Source: Hydrangea macrophylla (lineage: Eukaryota > Streptophyta > Magnoliopsida > Cornales > Hydrangeaceae). Taken from it: a stretch of DNA of 64,000 nt. The notes beneath the pieces are model-generated. The model made no database searches and had not been told where the DNA came from. It was given only the letters and a program-made list of their open reading frames with translations. The stretch is taken from contig CM066991.1 of the NCBI GenBank assembly GCA_033977485.1, positions 58,027,350-58,091,349 on the forward strand, written 5' to 3'. Positions 1-12,359 of the stretch are shown here, one piece after another. The position numbers and the translations under genes were made by a program. Within the stretch, counting starts at the first letter, position 1, and each line of letters opens with the position of its first letter.

Positions 1-2704
1 ATATATACCTGCAGTAGTGTCATGCACCCAGCAACATTTGATGCTTTGTGCTTTGCATTGCTTATCGAAGTCAGCAATTCATTTACTACAGCTTCACACC
101 CATTGTAATCATACATTGTTTCAATGTCATGTATGTATTGAATGAACCCCTACTTTAATATGTCTCCCCATGTGGCGAACAATAAATTAGAACATAGCAA
201 TAAGCACAATAATAGGGATCATCTGGAAAGCGCCTTGTTACAAAACTGGAGTGTACCTTTGAGAGTATGTGAGGTCAATTGACTTAGTCCCATTAATTAT
301 CCCGAATATTAGAGCACGTCCTCATCTCGTATCCTCATTTTTTTCATCCCCAAAGTGAACGTTTGATTTTGAGGATTGTACTATTCTATCATTTGCAGTG
401 TCGCGCTATCGTACTTTCTCTGATATGGGACTCTATTTGATACGAATGTTTCATATAGATGCCATAACGGTGTCGTCTACATCTCATTGATGTGTTCTGG
501 GCGTAGCTTCAATTCGTTTATTCCACTCCCAAATCCCTATAATGTGTATCAAATTTTTTTCCCAGGTGGTAGTTTCCATTTTCTTTTTGGATTAGGTTTT
601 GATGATGTTGATGTATAAAAAAAGCATGTAATTAGTACAAAATAGTGCAAAATTATGTCATGTTGATTAGTGTTAAATTCTCACAAACAAATTATACAAG
701 CAAATGTGAACTACAATAAAAATTTAAAAAGCATAATGTTGGTGTTTAGGTTCTATATTGAAAATTGGTGAGTAATTTTCTAGAATATAAAAGCATCGAA
801 CAAAGGATGTGAGAAATTGGGAACAATTTCAGTGTTGAAATTATCACTTCAAAACTGAAAAACAAAGGCGTGTATACCAAAGGTTAGTTCCATACACCTG
901 GGGATGAATGTAGCATAACTACTTTGTCTTAGTATTTAGGCTACAGAGAATACTACAAATCACAAAATGAGAAGACATTTTTTTTTTTAATTAGAACAAT
1001 CACAAATTACCTATTTTTTCATCTCGAAATAGTGTCAAAATTTGGTGTGATCTACCACAGGCTACTCGAAACCCTAATGTGCCCTATGTCGTAATTTGTT
1101 TCTGAATCATGAACATAAGTATCTAAAATCTATCTTTGGATTGTGACTTGAAATTGTATATATCATATGGCGCACAAAATTCTCACCTTTTTTCCCCATC
1201 ATTCGTTGTATGATTGGATCAGAATGTAGCCCTCATTTGAAATCACTAATCGTGTATTTCAAGCAAATTCATACACTTGAATGGAACTCAACTGAAGTTC
1301 TATGGTGAGAAATACTTGGCGAAGAAGCCAATGATTTAGAAACAGATATGCAATGGAGTTGATTTTGAATATGAAGGGAGAAAATCTAGGAGTAAATGGC
1401 GTTGGCTTATCTCCAATTTCGATATTTGAATTTGAAGCCCTAAAATCTTGTCCAGTAATGGTGAGAAATTGAAGTCTAGTTTGATTTGAACTAAATTGAC
1501 TTCTTGACAAGTACGAGCACGAGAATCAAAGTTGTGGGGGTAGTTTGGTCAGAAATTATGTGGAGGGACGTAATCTTAATTTTTATTATGACAGGGACCT
1601 ATTAGGATAAGGAGTACTAACTAACCCTTAAATAAATATATTTTATTTTAAGGATGAATGGGTACTTTTGTATTAAATAAGGGAGTTCAGTGTGCTTTTA
1701 AAAACTACAAGAGAAGGCTCAGTAATTATGATATACCTGTGTAATTTACCCACGTATTTAGATTCAGATAATAGATATATACTAGCTGGAAACAAGTAGA
1801 ACATGCTTACTATAATTCAATGTGGGCTTGGCTCCAACCTATTTGCTTAAGTTTCATTGTGATTGGTTCATAAATTTAGTGAGGAAAAGGAAAAGAAAAA
1901 CAAAATAGAACACCGTTTTCTTTGTTTAATTAATAGGAAGAACAATGATATTTCCGAAGGAAAAAAAAAAGATGAAGAAGAACAATGACAAGATGAAGAA
2001 AACGAAAATCATTGATTCCTCTTTTCGATTCCAAATATGTTATAGAATTTTAAATTTGTAATGTTAGTTAAGCATGGAGGAAGTAATAGGGAAAATAGAA
2101 GAAAAATAGTTTTCTTTTTTTTTTTTTTTTTTTCTTCTCTAAATCTGTCAAACCAACATTGTGAGAGCATTTTTGCTCACCCAAAATTTGCTCACCAAGC
2201 ACCCCATTGAGTGAGTATGTAGGACCCACCACTTTCCAATTTTGCTTATCCTTATTTTATAGTTGGAAAGTGGTAAGCTGAAAGTTTTCATTTTCACCAC
2301 TTAATTGGGTTATCAAACACACCCTAAATTGAGTTGGGCCGAAATGAGAATGAACATAATAAAGTTTGATATGAAATATTAGGGTAGGTTTGGGTTATAA
2401 TATCACATAGACAATTATTATTAGGGTAGACTAGACTACATTTGGGCTAAAATATCACATGTACTACAAACAATTCCCAAACTTCATAAGTTGAGTGGGT
2501 ACTGGTTCCCATGTAGCTACGCCCCTGGGTGGGCCCACTTGGGAAGTTTATCAGCCTTAATATCTTCTTTGATTATGATATCTTTCAAGATAATATTTCC
2601 ATATTATTGGTAAGGATAATATCTGATGAAATTATCAAATAGTATTTAGAAAAATTCCTTTATATTACCAGATTTGGTGGAGATAATACTATCATATTGT
2701 GACC
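1..2704. other. Unclassified flanking DNA outside the nest
   Basis: AT-rich sequence with no ORF I can defend. The longest frame (1259-1510, minus, 83 codons) has no recognisable motif. Poly-purine and poly-T tracts lie near 1960-2000 and 2108-2133. A minus-strand reading of 1-190 gives a short open peptide faintly like plant transposase-associated proteins, too short to call. This is the host sequence into which element A inserted. Nothing here looks like a promoter, RNA gene or host exon. Confidence 0.5.
2228..2274. repeat. Short perfect inverted repeat, possible MITE core
   Basis: ACCACTTTCCAA at 2228-2239 is repeated in inverse at 2263-2274 around a 23-base AT-rich loop. Flanking sequence (about 2160-2340) has further self-complementary pieces such as GTGAG..GCTCAC. 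This could be the middle of a non-autonomous DNA transposon. I cannot find convincing terminal repeats or a TSD, so only the inverted repeat itself is certain. Confidence 0.45.
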
Positions 2705-2810
2705 AAGTGAGGAATAGCTCAAGTGGCAAAGAGCTTGGCATTTAAGTCCGTTCCATGATATCGGTTCAAAGTTCAAAGCTCTCCCTCCCCCATGTCATCC
2801 AAAAAAAATA
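2705..2810 (+). mobile_element. tRNA-derived SINE-like element
   Basis: The segment has an A-box-like block (TAGCTCAAGTGGCAAAGAGC), then about 35 bases later a B-box-like block (GGTTCAAAGTTCAAA), and ends in a pyrimidine-rich stretch and an A-run. This is the layout of a plant tRNA-related SINE with an internal RNA polymerase III promoter. I did not find a clear TSD, so the ends are approximate. Confidence 0.55.
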
Positions 2811-3059
2811 CTCAATTTGTGGAGTATTATCAAGATATTCAAGATATTTGAAAATATTTCTGAAGATATTGAAGATACATTCAAGATTTTTAGAGATTAG
2901 CGTGCCTTATCCTGTCACCTACAGTAACTATAAGTATCAAAAGGCCAAGCAACAAAGCTCCACCTCCTGCAACACATTTCGACTCAACATCCAAATAGCT
3001 CTCAACTTTTTTTTTGGGCATTCTACAGCACTCAACTTCAAAGCACAGATTCTGGCCAC

Positions 3060-5800
3060 TGTGGATATAAAACTTTTTAAAACTTTTTCAAATTTAAATA
3101 CGAGTCGCCACTTAATTTTTAAAGAAAAATTAAGAAACCATTTTAAAAGCAAACTGATCTGTTGGAAAGTAGAGATTTCTAGGTCCGGGGATTATGGAAT
3201 GAGAGGGAAAGGAGCCCAGTGACTAAAGCACCCCCTCTCATCCTATCTTGTGATAGGCCTCTACTCAACATCCTTTTAATTAAATTAATAATCTAAGTGT
3301 GTCCTCAACTAATACATAGATATAAGTATACATAGCACAAGCATGTCAAAAGAGTACAAGATTACTAACGGTAAAAATCATACAAAACCATATAATTCAG
3401 GTAGCATGCATCATCATATGCGATAGGGAATGAGGGAACTCACCCGGAATCCAGCTGCGAATATTAAACATGCAATGCATACAAATAAGTAGAAAGAACC
3501 TAGAAAAGGAGTCTCTAATCCACATATATACACATAAGGCAAACCCTAATTTAAGGTGTTGCGCATGCAATTGAAAATCAATAAAATCAAGAAATAAAAT
3601 AAATTAGGAAAGAGTTAAGAGATTGTACCTTCATAGTGCTACAAAATATATGGTTAGTCTACATGCTTTGAACAAGATATAATATCAAATCCTAACTAGC
3701 ATACCCAAACTTCTAGCTTAAATCTATTAAGCATAGAAAGAATTGACATAATTATGAATTCCTTCTAACTAGTTGAAAACATAACACCTCTACAGATATA
3801 CAAGTCTCAACTAGGAGCCAATGTAATGTCCATATAGAGATGATATAGTCCCAACATGATCATAAGGAATCCATAATTATGTTCAACAAATTAGGGCCTA
3901 ACACAATACAAGATGATAACCTAATTGCTAAAATCTACACCTATATGATGGATGCATGGACATGAACAAGAGCAAGTTATCAATCATTCATTGATTTGGA
4001 TTATTTAATCTCTGGATTTAAGTTCAATTAATCATAATTAAAACACAGTTTAAGCCTTAGGTTGTAGAAAAGTCATTTGGATTATCATTTACAATGTTTA
4101 TCAAAAACTGTTTTAGCATTCAAGAATTGCAGAGAGCAGACCACACTTTCAAATAGTTACCATGGTTTGATCTTGATGACTTTTCGACACAAGGTGCCTC
4201 TATGAGTCTAGTTTCTAACGCAAACGAGAAAATCAACGATCAAACGGTCCAATCTCTAGAAATTGGACCAACTAGACATCACTCAGGATTTAACAACTCT
4301 CTGTCCAGAGATTTTGTATGATTTTCTACAAATAGTAAACGAATCATAATGAATCCAATCTTTTTAGGAGATCTTGTTAACATATTGAACTTCATAGAAA
4401 AAAATTATTTGAAGTCAAAAGTGCTTGATTAAGGTTCTGATTTACTCAATTCAAAACTGACTTACTGTTATGAAAGTTTGGACATAGAGTAATTAGTTCA
4501 CAAATCCTAAGACCAAACCATCTTAACTATGAAATTTCACCAAAACAAAGGTTCGAGTGGTAGATCTATGTGTTATGAGCACATTCTTATTGGTCTCATT
4601 CAATTCCAATGGATCATGATTTAATTAAAAACTTTGATCACTGATGGTCATTGAATTCATTACACAAGTGTTGACATCTAAGCCATGAAAATTGGCAATT
4701 CTAATTCCTCTCTCAATTTGATGATCCTTGAGGAATATAGACTTGTTTTATTCAATTCTCCTCCCAAGTTAATGGTCCTTGGAGGTCAAACTAAATTGAT
4801 GATCAAAATAGATTTTCTCTTAAAAAGGCTTATTTCAAAACTTAATTCATGATTAACTAGATCCAAATCAACAAATAGATGAGAAATACAATCACAATTC
4901 AAGTGATGTGTGATGAAATAAGGCGCGAAGAGACTTTTTGAAAATTGTGTAAAAGATCCTAGAGTTCTATGACTTGTGATTGAATTATAGCCTAAATCTA
5001 ATTGGGATTCGAGGACTACTTCCAATGACATTAGGTTTGTTCTTGTTTCGGTGAAGATCCTCTTGTCTTCAAGCCTTCTTCAAGTTCTTCAATGGTTCTT
5101 CTTCAATTCTCTTCTTTCTCTCTCTTTTTAACTCTCAATTGTATCTCCAATCTATATATAATTCTTGTATATCTCAACCTCTCTTTTTTCTCTAGATCTA
5201 AAAAAAGATCCCAATAATAGAGATGAACATCTCGTTATATAGACCACTCTCAAAGGGTTAATTTGGTAAATTCGGGGTAAAAGCCCATGTGGAGTGATAT
5301 TCAATACGTATTGAAGAAAAATAGTTTGTTACAGCGGACGGCACTCAATGAGTTATCTGCGGCACTCTGAGTGCCGTTCCGGCAATCACTAAGTGTCGCC
5401 GGCTTTGCTGCGTGCCGTTTCTAACAGACTTCTCTTTTTTATCATTTTTATTTATATATACTTATATAGATTATATATATATTTATATATTTATTTATAT
5501 ATTTTTGTTTTCTCTTCTTTAAAAACTCATTTTCTTCCTTTTTATTTTCTTTTCAAGTAATTTTCTATTTTTCATATCAAAAATTAATTTTTCCAAACTG
5601 CTTTTCATATACGTATTTTTTACACAAATTTCCTCGAACAGTCGGTATTTCTTTTGAAAACTTTATTAGGACTGAAGAACCTTCCGAAGAGCTTGAATCA
5701 TTTAGAAAGAAATCTTTGAATTCTGTCGAACATTATCGTCATCGGTCTAGAGATAAACATCTCCTGAATTCGACGGTCGGTCAAAATTGTGGTGTCTATA
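3060..5800 (-). repeat. Element A 3' LTR
   Basis: Matches 61136-64000 along its length (shared blocks around the ATCCTATCT..GATAGGCCTCTACTC motif, the GGTCCGGGGAT motif and the AT-rich 5450-5520 stretch). On the minus strand it begins TATAGACACC, a decayed TGTAGACACC as in element B, and ends in ATATCCACA. The GGCACTC palindromes lie at 5331-5420. It lacks the MITE present in the 5' LTR and so serves as the empty-site reference. Confidence 0.85.
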
Positions 5801-6137
5801 GTTTGCCCCACTTCGGCAGGGCTTATGAAGCAACGCGTACCACAAGTGAATGTCGAAGCATGTGTGAAGACAAGCCTTTGACCGAACTGTTGAATTTAGG
5901 TTAAAACAAAGTGTGTTGCAAAAATAGTCACAAAAAATGGTCGATGCTAGTCGTGCTCAACGGTAAGCAGCCAACGTATCCCCATAGGAATCAGACCAGG
6001 ACGTAGTTCGGGCGTAGGACAACATTTAGGCACAAACAATCATGCGGATAAATTCACCTATCCTATCATGATGCACATGCTCATGCAATGCTTTTTCACA
6101 AATGGAATGAAATGAATTTGACCATTGCTAGTGTCAT
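5801..6137 (-). other. Element A polypurine tract and 3' untranslated end
   Basis: On the minus strand a purine-rich run (GAAGTGGGGCAAAC) directly precedes the LTR start at 5800 and would prime plus-strand DNA synthesis. The rest (to about 6060) is homologous in inverse orientation to 48030-48238 of element B, for example the stretch around CCAACGTATCCCCATAGGAA. This homology fixes A's orientation and shows that A and B are relatives. Confidence 0.75.
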
Positions 6138-6308
6138 TATTTTGTACCTGTGGGTGTCCGGACCAACTTGCGCGCACCTCGACTAATCCCACGAGACCAG
6201 GGCGTCCGAGTGAATCACCTGTGGCCACCCCCTTGAGATTTGAACTTGAGACCTTTGGGTATAACACCTAGAGGCCTTGCCATTCGGCCACAAGGGAAGT
6301 GGTTACCA
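6138..6308 (-). mobile_element. Au-like SINE with 12-bp target-site duplication
   Basis: On the minus strand there is an A-box (TGTGGCCGAATGGCAAGG), a B-box-like block (AGTTCAAATCTC) and the conserved 3' domain GGATTAGTCGAGGTGCGCGC followed by GGTCCGGACACCC, typical as I recall of the plant Au SINE family. The insertion is framed by TGCTAGTGTCAT at 6126-6137 and 6309-6320. Length about 171 bp. It sits in the 3' region of element A, so it is younger than A. Confidence 0.85.
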
Positions 6309-6633
6309 TGCTAGTGTCATGCTTGCCCTACTTCATGCTTTCTCTTTTTAATGCATGTTACATGATGCGATAACCAAAGAAAATTACCGAATACTGGTCA
6401 ATGCACATCTGTTGTAAGGACCAAGAAGGTATAGCTAATTGGGGAGTAGGTCAAATGCAAATTTGTAGCAAGGATCGAAAATACAAATATGTTACATTCT
6501 TAAAATAGGTCAACGTAAATCCGTTACAAGGATTGAGGGTGCAAATCTTTTATACTCCCCAAAATTTTCATCAATATAAATCTGTTACGAAGATCGAGAA
6601 TATAAATCTGTTATATTCCAAAAATAGGCCAAC

Positions 6634-7596
6634 CTATGAAGCACCGACACTTCAAAAAATTGAAGTGTACTAGTGTCATACACATGTAAGACGTGGACAC
6701 GCGTCTGACACGAGTTCGACATGCCAAAAGTTTGTCAAACTTTGTGCAATTGAGTTTTAACCCCCAGACACATCCCTGACACGCACGGGACACGCACGGA
6801 CACTCACGGGACACACAGAGGACAACTTTTTTTTCTTTAAATCCTAACTCTATTTGTGTAATTGAGTTTAAACCCCTAGACATGTTCCTGACACGCAAGG
6901 GACACTCACGCGACACTAAGTCTGGGGGGGGGGTTTTGCTTTTGCCTTGGGCTTTATTTTTTGATTTGGTTTGCTTTTCCTTTGATTAATTAATTTGTGT
7001 TTTACTGTCTCTTTTTCTTTAAAAGTGATAACTAATAGTAACTAGTAAATGAGTCATTAATTCAATAATTTTAGTGTTTAATTAAATAAAATTTAGGCAC
7101 AATGTTTTAAAAATATAATAGTGCCTAGTGGGTATTTTTGAAATTTGATAATTGATATTATGTAGGCATGAGTTCTCATTAATTTTAATTGGTGTTGCTT
7201 TCTATTGTTAATGAAAGATTAGTTTTATTGGTTATTTGTTCAAATTTATGCAAATATTTTTTTTTAAATCTAACAGTGCCTAGACTAGGTGGTATTTTAA
7301 ACTTTTAAGTAAAACAAAAGGCAGCCCAGTGCACGAGGTTCCCGCCATTGCTGAGTCTGGAGAGGGTAAGATGTACGCAGCGTTACCCCTGCAAGTAGAG
7401 AGGCTGTTTCCAGATTCGAACTCGTGCTTGTAATGCTATGCTTGTAAGTATATAGCATAAAAATATATTTTTTCAAAAATATTTAAAAATAAACGTATCC
7501 CTGGCGTGTCGTGTCCTTATTTTTTAGAATTTGATGTGTCGGTATGGCGGTGTCGTATTGTGTCGCATGTCACGTGTCCGTGTTTGTGCGTCCTAG
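6634..7596. mobile_element. Non-autonomous hAT-like DNA transposon
   Basis: A 963-bp segment interrupts the tandem array. The 8-bp AGGCCAAC is duplicated at 6626-6633 and 7597-7604, and the array resumes in register afterwards. The ends are imperfect inverted repeats: CTATGAAGCACCGACAC on the left and CTAGGACGCACAAACAC as the complement of the right end, 13 of 17 identical. Sub-terminal regions are rich in GACACGCACGGGACAC-type repeats. An 8-bp TSD is typical of hAT elements. No transposase is encoded. Confidence 0.75.
7315..7440 (-). mobile_element. SINE fragment nested in the hAT-like element
   Basis: On the minus strand there is a B-box-like block (GAGTTCGAATCTGG), then GAAACAGCCTCTCTACTTGC and GCTGCGTACATCTTACCC, ending in GCACTGGGCTGCCTTTT. 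This is the widespread plant SINE consensus with GGTAAGGCTGCGTACA in its body, as I recall it. The 5' A-box part is not clear, so the copy may be truncated. Confidence 0.7.
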
Positions 7597-9597
7597 AGGC
7601 CAACGCAAGTCCGTTACGAGGGCCGAAAATGCAAATCCGTTACATTCCCAAATAGGGTCGATGTAAATCCATTGCGAGGACTGAGGATGCAAATCTGCTA
7701 CATCCCCAAAATTTTAATCAACGTAAATTCGTTACGAAGATCGAGAATATTAATCTGTTACATTCCCAAGATAGGCCAACACAAGTCTGTTATGAGGGCC
7801 GAGAATGCAAATCCGTTACATTCCCAAACAGGGTCAACACAAATTCGTTGCGAGGACCGAGGAAGCAAATCCGTTACACCCCCAAAATTTGATCATTGTA
7901 AATTTGTTACAAAGATCGAGAATATAAATATGTTATATTCCCAAAATAGGCCAACGCAAGTCCGTTACGAGGGCCGATAATGTAAATCTGATACATCCCC
8001 AAATAGGGTCAACGCAAATCTGTTGTGAGGACCGAGTATGCAAATTTGTTACGCCCCCAAAATTTGATCAATGTAAATCCGTTACGAGGGCTGAGAATGC
8101 AAATCTGATACATTCCCAAATAAGATCAATGCAAATCCGTTGCAAGGACCGAGGATGCAAATTTGTTACGCCCCCAAAATTTGATCAAAGTAAATCCGTT
8201 ACGAGGACCGAGGATGCAAATTTGTTACACCCCCAAATAGGCCAACACAAATCAGTTGCGAGCACCAAGAATGCAAATCTGTTACATTCCCAAAATAGGT
8301 TCTATTACATTCCCAAAATAGGTCAACGTAAATCCATTACGAGGACCGAGGATGCAAATCTGTTACATCCCTTAAGATTTTGATCAATGAAAGTCTGTTA
8401 CGAAGATCGGGAATGCAAATTTGTTACATTCCCAAATTGGTCAATGTAAATCCGTTACGAGAACCGAGAATGAAAATCCGTTACAAGGACCGAGGATGCA
8501 AATCTATTATACCCCTAAACAGGCCAACGCAAATCAGTTGCGAGGACCGAGAATGCAAATCTGTTACATTCCCAAAATAGGTCAACATAAATATGTTACA
8601 AATATCGAGGATACAAATCCGTTACACCCCCAAGACAGGCTAATGCAAATCCATTGCGAAGACCGAGAATCCAAATCCGTTACATTCCCAAATAGGTCAA
8701 CGTAAATCCGTTACGAGGATTGAGGATGCAAATCCGTTACACCCTACAGATACCCCATTTTTCGGCTAACAGATTTAGGAGGCCACAAGCATGTCAAACC
8801 TCGATGATTATAAAAATTGGATCTTCAGAGATTGCCTCTAACTCTCAAGAAATCAAAGAAATGACCAAAATGCCTCTAAAAGCTCAAAACTCTCCGGATT
8901 GACCCAGAATCTCAGAAATCATTCGACGTTGTTCAAAACAAAAAAAAAAGGTATTTTAAAAGATGAATATTTGAAATCGTAAGCTCACAGAGACCCCCGG
9001 AAGTCCCAGAAGTTCCCAAAAAGTCTCCGTTGATCGGTTTGACCAAAGTTTGACCAAGTTTGACCAAAATTATCTGAATTCTCCCAAAAATTCTGAGATC
9101 ATCCTAGATCATGTGAAAAGTCTTAAAATACATTTTAAAAGAAAATCGGAAAGAAACGTCAGTCTTTGGAGGCTCCCAGAACTTTCCAAAATTTCCTGGA
9201 AGTGCACTGTTTGACTGATTTGACTGCAAGTTTGACCAAATATCAAAGTCTCCTTTTTGATGTTGAAATATTTTCATCAAATACTAGAGGTCAATAGCTT
9301 TCCAACGATATATTGCACATAATTTCTGGATCAAAAACGAATTTGTTATGAATTTTTGAAGGTGAAAAATGCGATCAATTCGACTTTTATCGCGAATACA
9401 ACAAAACTTTCCAAAGTGACCCAACTCCAAACTAATTTTTATGGAAATCATAGCTCAATAAATTTCCAACAGTATATCACATTCTCAATTTGGATTTTGT
9501 ATGAATATTTTGTGAATTTCGGACGAAATAGGGTCGTTTCGCAAATTTCGGGAGTTCCGGTGGCAAAAATGCAAATTCTGGTCAACGGGGGGGTTGA

Positions 9598-9664
9598 CTG
9601 TCGCGGCGGCACTGGTCCACTGCCGCAGCGGTAGTGGCCAAGTGCCACGGCGGCACTCTGAGTG
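9598..9664. repeat. GGCACTC-type palindrome cluster in LTR D
   Basis: GC-rich block with CGGCGGCACT, ACTGCCGCAGCGGTAGTGG, AGTGCCACGGCGGCACTCTGAG and related units in otherwise AT-rich DNA. It is a diverged member of the CGGCACTCA/TGAGTGCCG palindrome family seen in LTRs A and B and upstream of the antisense genes of B. Confidence 0.7.
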
Positions 9665-9809
9665 ATTTTTCATTTTTTTTGTAATTTTTGGTTAATTTTT
9701 GGGTTTTAATTCAAATTTCCAACAAATAAAACGACATAGTTTTTATAATATGAAGATTTTGGACCAATTAAAGACTTTTTAACACCCAAAATACCTTCCC
9801 AAGTTGGCC

Positions 9810-9815
9810 TATAAA
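9810..9815 (+). promoter_or_regulatory. Probable TATA box of LTR D
   Basis: TATAAA followed by GGAGATCC and, about 50 bases later, a GAGAGA-rich tract, a layout similar to that in LTR B. No direct evidence of a start site. Confidence 0.5.
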
Positions 9816-11953
9816 GGAGATCCATTTGCTTCCATTTGGGGGAGAACTTGGAAGCCATTAGAGAGAGATATAGAGAGTTAGGGAGAAAGAGAGAGAGAAG
9901 TAGAGATTTTCTTCTTCCAAATCCAATCCAAAATGTGAGCTTCAATTAGTTTTCTAAAAACTAAACTTTTATTTTCAAGCTTTCAATCCATCTTCTTCAT
10001 CTTTTTTGAGTTTTCTATGAGTTAGAGAGTGATGTACTCACCCATCTACACATATACGAGAGGTTGAATGCTTGTGGTTCCACCATTAAATATCATCTAT
10101 TAATTTGTACATTTGTTTGCTTATATACAATATTCATCTCTTCTTACCTCATTTCTTTTTATTTTCTTTATTTACTTACTAGTTCATCATCATCTAGATG
10201 ATGACATAAAATTTGAGGTGAGTGAATCCTTATGGATGGTAGCTCTTGACCTCAAAAACATGTTTGATAGATGATGATTATAACCTCAATACATCCCTAA
10301 GTATTCTTGAGGTTATTTCCAAAATAAAGCAAACCTTTCCAATAATCTTGGGGGTTCTCTAAATGAGTTAGAGGTTGATATTACAAGTGGTTTTAATCCT
10401 CTTTGAGTGTTGAAAATATACTTTCAAAACCCCTATTTTAAAGCCCTCCTAAAACCCTTAATATTTGGATTCCATGAAATAAACCTTGTTTTCTCAAAAA
10501 TCTTCAAACCAGTGAGTCATTTAACTTCAAAGAATTATTCTGAGTTCAATACTCAATATTTGAATGTAACACCACTTGCAAAGTCTTCCTAACTCATTGG
10601 AGAATACCCATGATTTTTAGATTGGCTTCAAAACACTTGGAAGTGGTCCACTTGGACCCAAACAATCTCTCCAGATATTCTGTTTTTGCTGTCACAACAT
10701 CTTAGTTGACTTTAAACTTATTTTAAAGAAACATTTTCCACAAAGAGTGGTCCCAAACTATTCTTCCCTTAAACTTCAATGTCTTAGGGAATTCTCTGTA
10801 TAAAATGGGCCCCTAGATCATTTGTTTTCATTTTCTAAGATTTTTTTGACATTTTAGTCGGCAGTACGAACTCTGTTTTTGAGTAACCTCTATTGTTCAT
10901 ATAATTTCTCTCAATCTGTAATAGTTATTAAATATTGGATTTTTGGGTTGTGTTCTAGACACAATAAGGAAGATCTCCATAAAAAACTATGCATTGAAAA
11001 TATTCCTAACCCCTCTTTTCAATTTCCAAAAGATCATGTTACTGTTCTATCCACTATTCACAGCAAGCATACTTTTACGTCCATCCTTTGATTTGATGCT
11101 TACATGAACTCCAAATTAGCTCATGTCTTACGAAGTAGTTCATACTACATTTGTACATATCCCATGATGATTTCCTTCATTCATTCATACACATTCTAGA
11201 CTTCTAAGTCATTCTAGGAATCGATGAACACAAAACACACTACAACCTTGGCACATTCTAGATACATACATTGCATCCATGCAAAGATTTGGGGCTTTTG
11301 TGCATCCTAATCTAAGAAGATTATAAGGAATGAAGTTGATGATACGTTCATGTTTCCCCTTGATCTAATCGTCCTATCTCATCCATCCCGGGGATTGAGA
11401 GGTCTTCTTTTCTCAAAGATTAGCATGCATCATTCTAGCTTGCTAAGCATACTTTGATCCTTTTTGATTTATTTGTTTCAAGAACAATTCATGTCCCCTT
11501 TAGATTAGGGAAACTTAATTACTTGATATGTGATTAGATGATTTTTCCTAGGTTTATTTGTGTGATCTTTCACTTTTGCATCGTGTGATATTTGGCTTAG
11601 ATCTTTTGAATGATATCTTATCTTTCGATCTTCTATTTCAAAATTCTTGTGTGATGTAACAAACTATCTGTAGACACCCCAATTTTGACCGACCATCAAA
11701 TTTAGGAGAGTGCCACCTCCACGTCCGATGATGATAAGGACCGAAAAGATTCGAAGTATTCCAAGCTCTTCAGAAAGTTCTCCAAACGCGATAAAATTTC
11801 ACAGAAAGAAGAAAATACCAGGTATTTGGGAGAATTCAGGTATAAAACACCATTTTTGGAACAAATCTTCAAAAATAAGTTTTTTTAAGAAAAAGGGAAG
11901 AAAGAAAAGACCTAAAAAGGGAAATTCAACAGAAAACGGCAACGGAAGTATAC

Positions 11954-12245
11954 CGCGGCACTCAGTGAGTGCCGAACGGCATCCAGCCCGGCACTCTCTG
12001 AGTGCCGCCGACATTTTTTGACTGCCGTTTGCTTTTAAAATCCGTATTCTATGGTACAATACGTATGTGTAGGCGGATAAAAACAAAAATCTGATAAAGT
12101 AAGGTTGACGAAAATACGGCAATCAATAATTTGGCGCGGCACTCACTGAGAGCCACGCGGCAGTCACAGAATGCTGCGACGGCAGTCGCGGAGTGCCGCG
12201 GCGGCAGCCACGGATTGCAGCGAATAACTTTTGAATGCCGCCCTG
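11954..12245. repeat. CGGCACTC/GAGTGCCG palindrome clusters in LTR B (5' copy)
   Basis: Two clusters (11954-12030, 12130-12245) of GC-rich units such as CGGCACTCAGTGAGTGCCG, a near-perfect 19-bp palindrome, lie upstream of the TATA box. Copy number and arrangement differ from the 3' LTR (48523-48630, 48735-48830), which holds extra units. They are probably upstream regulatory or structural repeats. Confidence 0.8.
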
Positions 12246-12351
12246 GGCAGCAGTCTGTCTAATTTCAGGAAGTATGTATTGTACCACCAAATGGGATGAT
12301 TACACCTGTCTTTTACTCCGAATTCACTGAAAATACTTGGTAATTTTTGTC

Positions 12352-12359
12352 TATAAAAA
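12352..12359 (+). promoter_or_regulatory. Probable TATA box of LTR B
   Basis: TATAAAAA just after the palindrome clusters and before an A/G-rich leader. The same sequence occurs at 48931-48938 in the 3' LTR. This would place the RNA start near 12385. Inferred from sequence only. Confidence 0.6.

Larger units (their letters stand above)
6330..8739 (-). repeat. Element A tandem array with CAAATCCGTTAC units
   Basis: Imperfect repeats of roughly 60-80 bp are built from alternating CAAATCCGTTACGAGGACCGA and CAAATCTGTTACATTCCCAAA blocks (many variants). They are interrupted by a hAT-like element at 6634-7596. Element B carries the homologous array in opposite orientation at 47350-47790, also just before its 3' LTR. 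Frames that look like ORFs in this stretch are repeat translations and should not be called genes. Confidence 0.85.

Noticed and set aside
1..190. Possible minus-strand coding remnant (GFIQYIHDIETMYDYNGCEA)
   Set aside because: Open for only about 60 codons at the window edge; the resemblance to transposon-borne domains is too weak.
1259..1510. Possible small gene on the minus strand
   Set aside because: 83 codons with no motif, no clear promoter or codon pattern.
2160..2340. A complete hAT MITE
   Set aside because: Only an internal 12-bp inverted repeat is clear; no matching ends or TSD.
7672..8902. Several ORFs with repeated ICYIPKI/RGPRMQ text
   Set aside because: Translations of the tandem array, with no independent evidence.
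11710..12122. Overlapping ORFs on both strands in LTR B (also 48298-48723)
   Set aside because: They lie in the LTR across the palindromes, differ between the two LTRs and have no domain.
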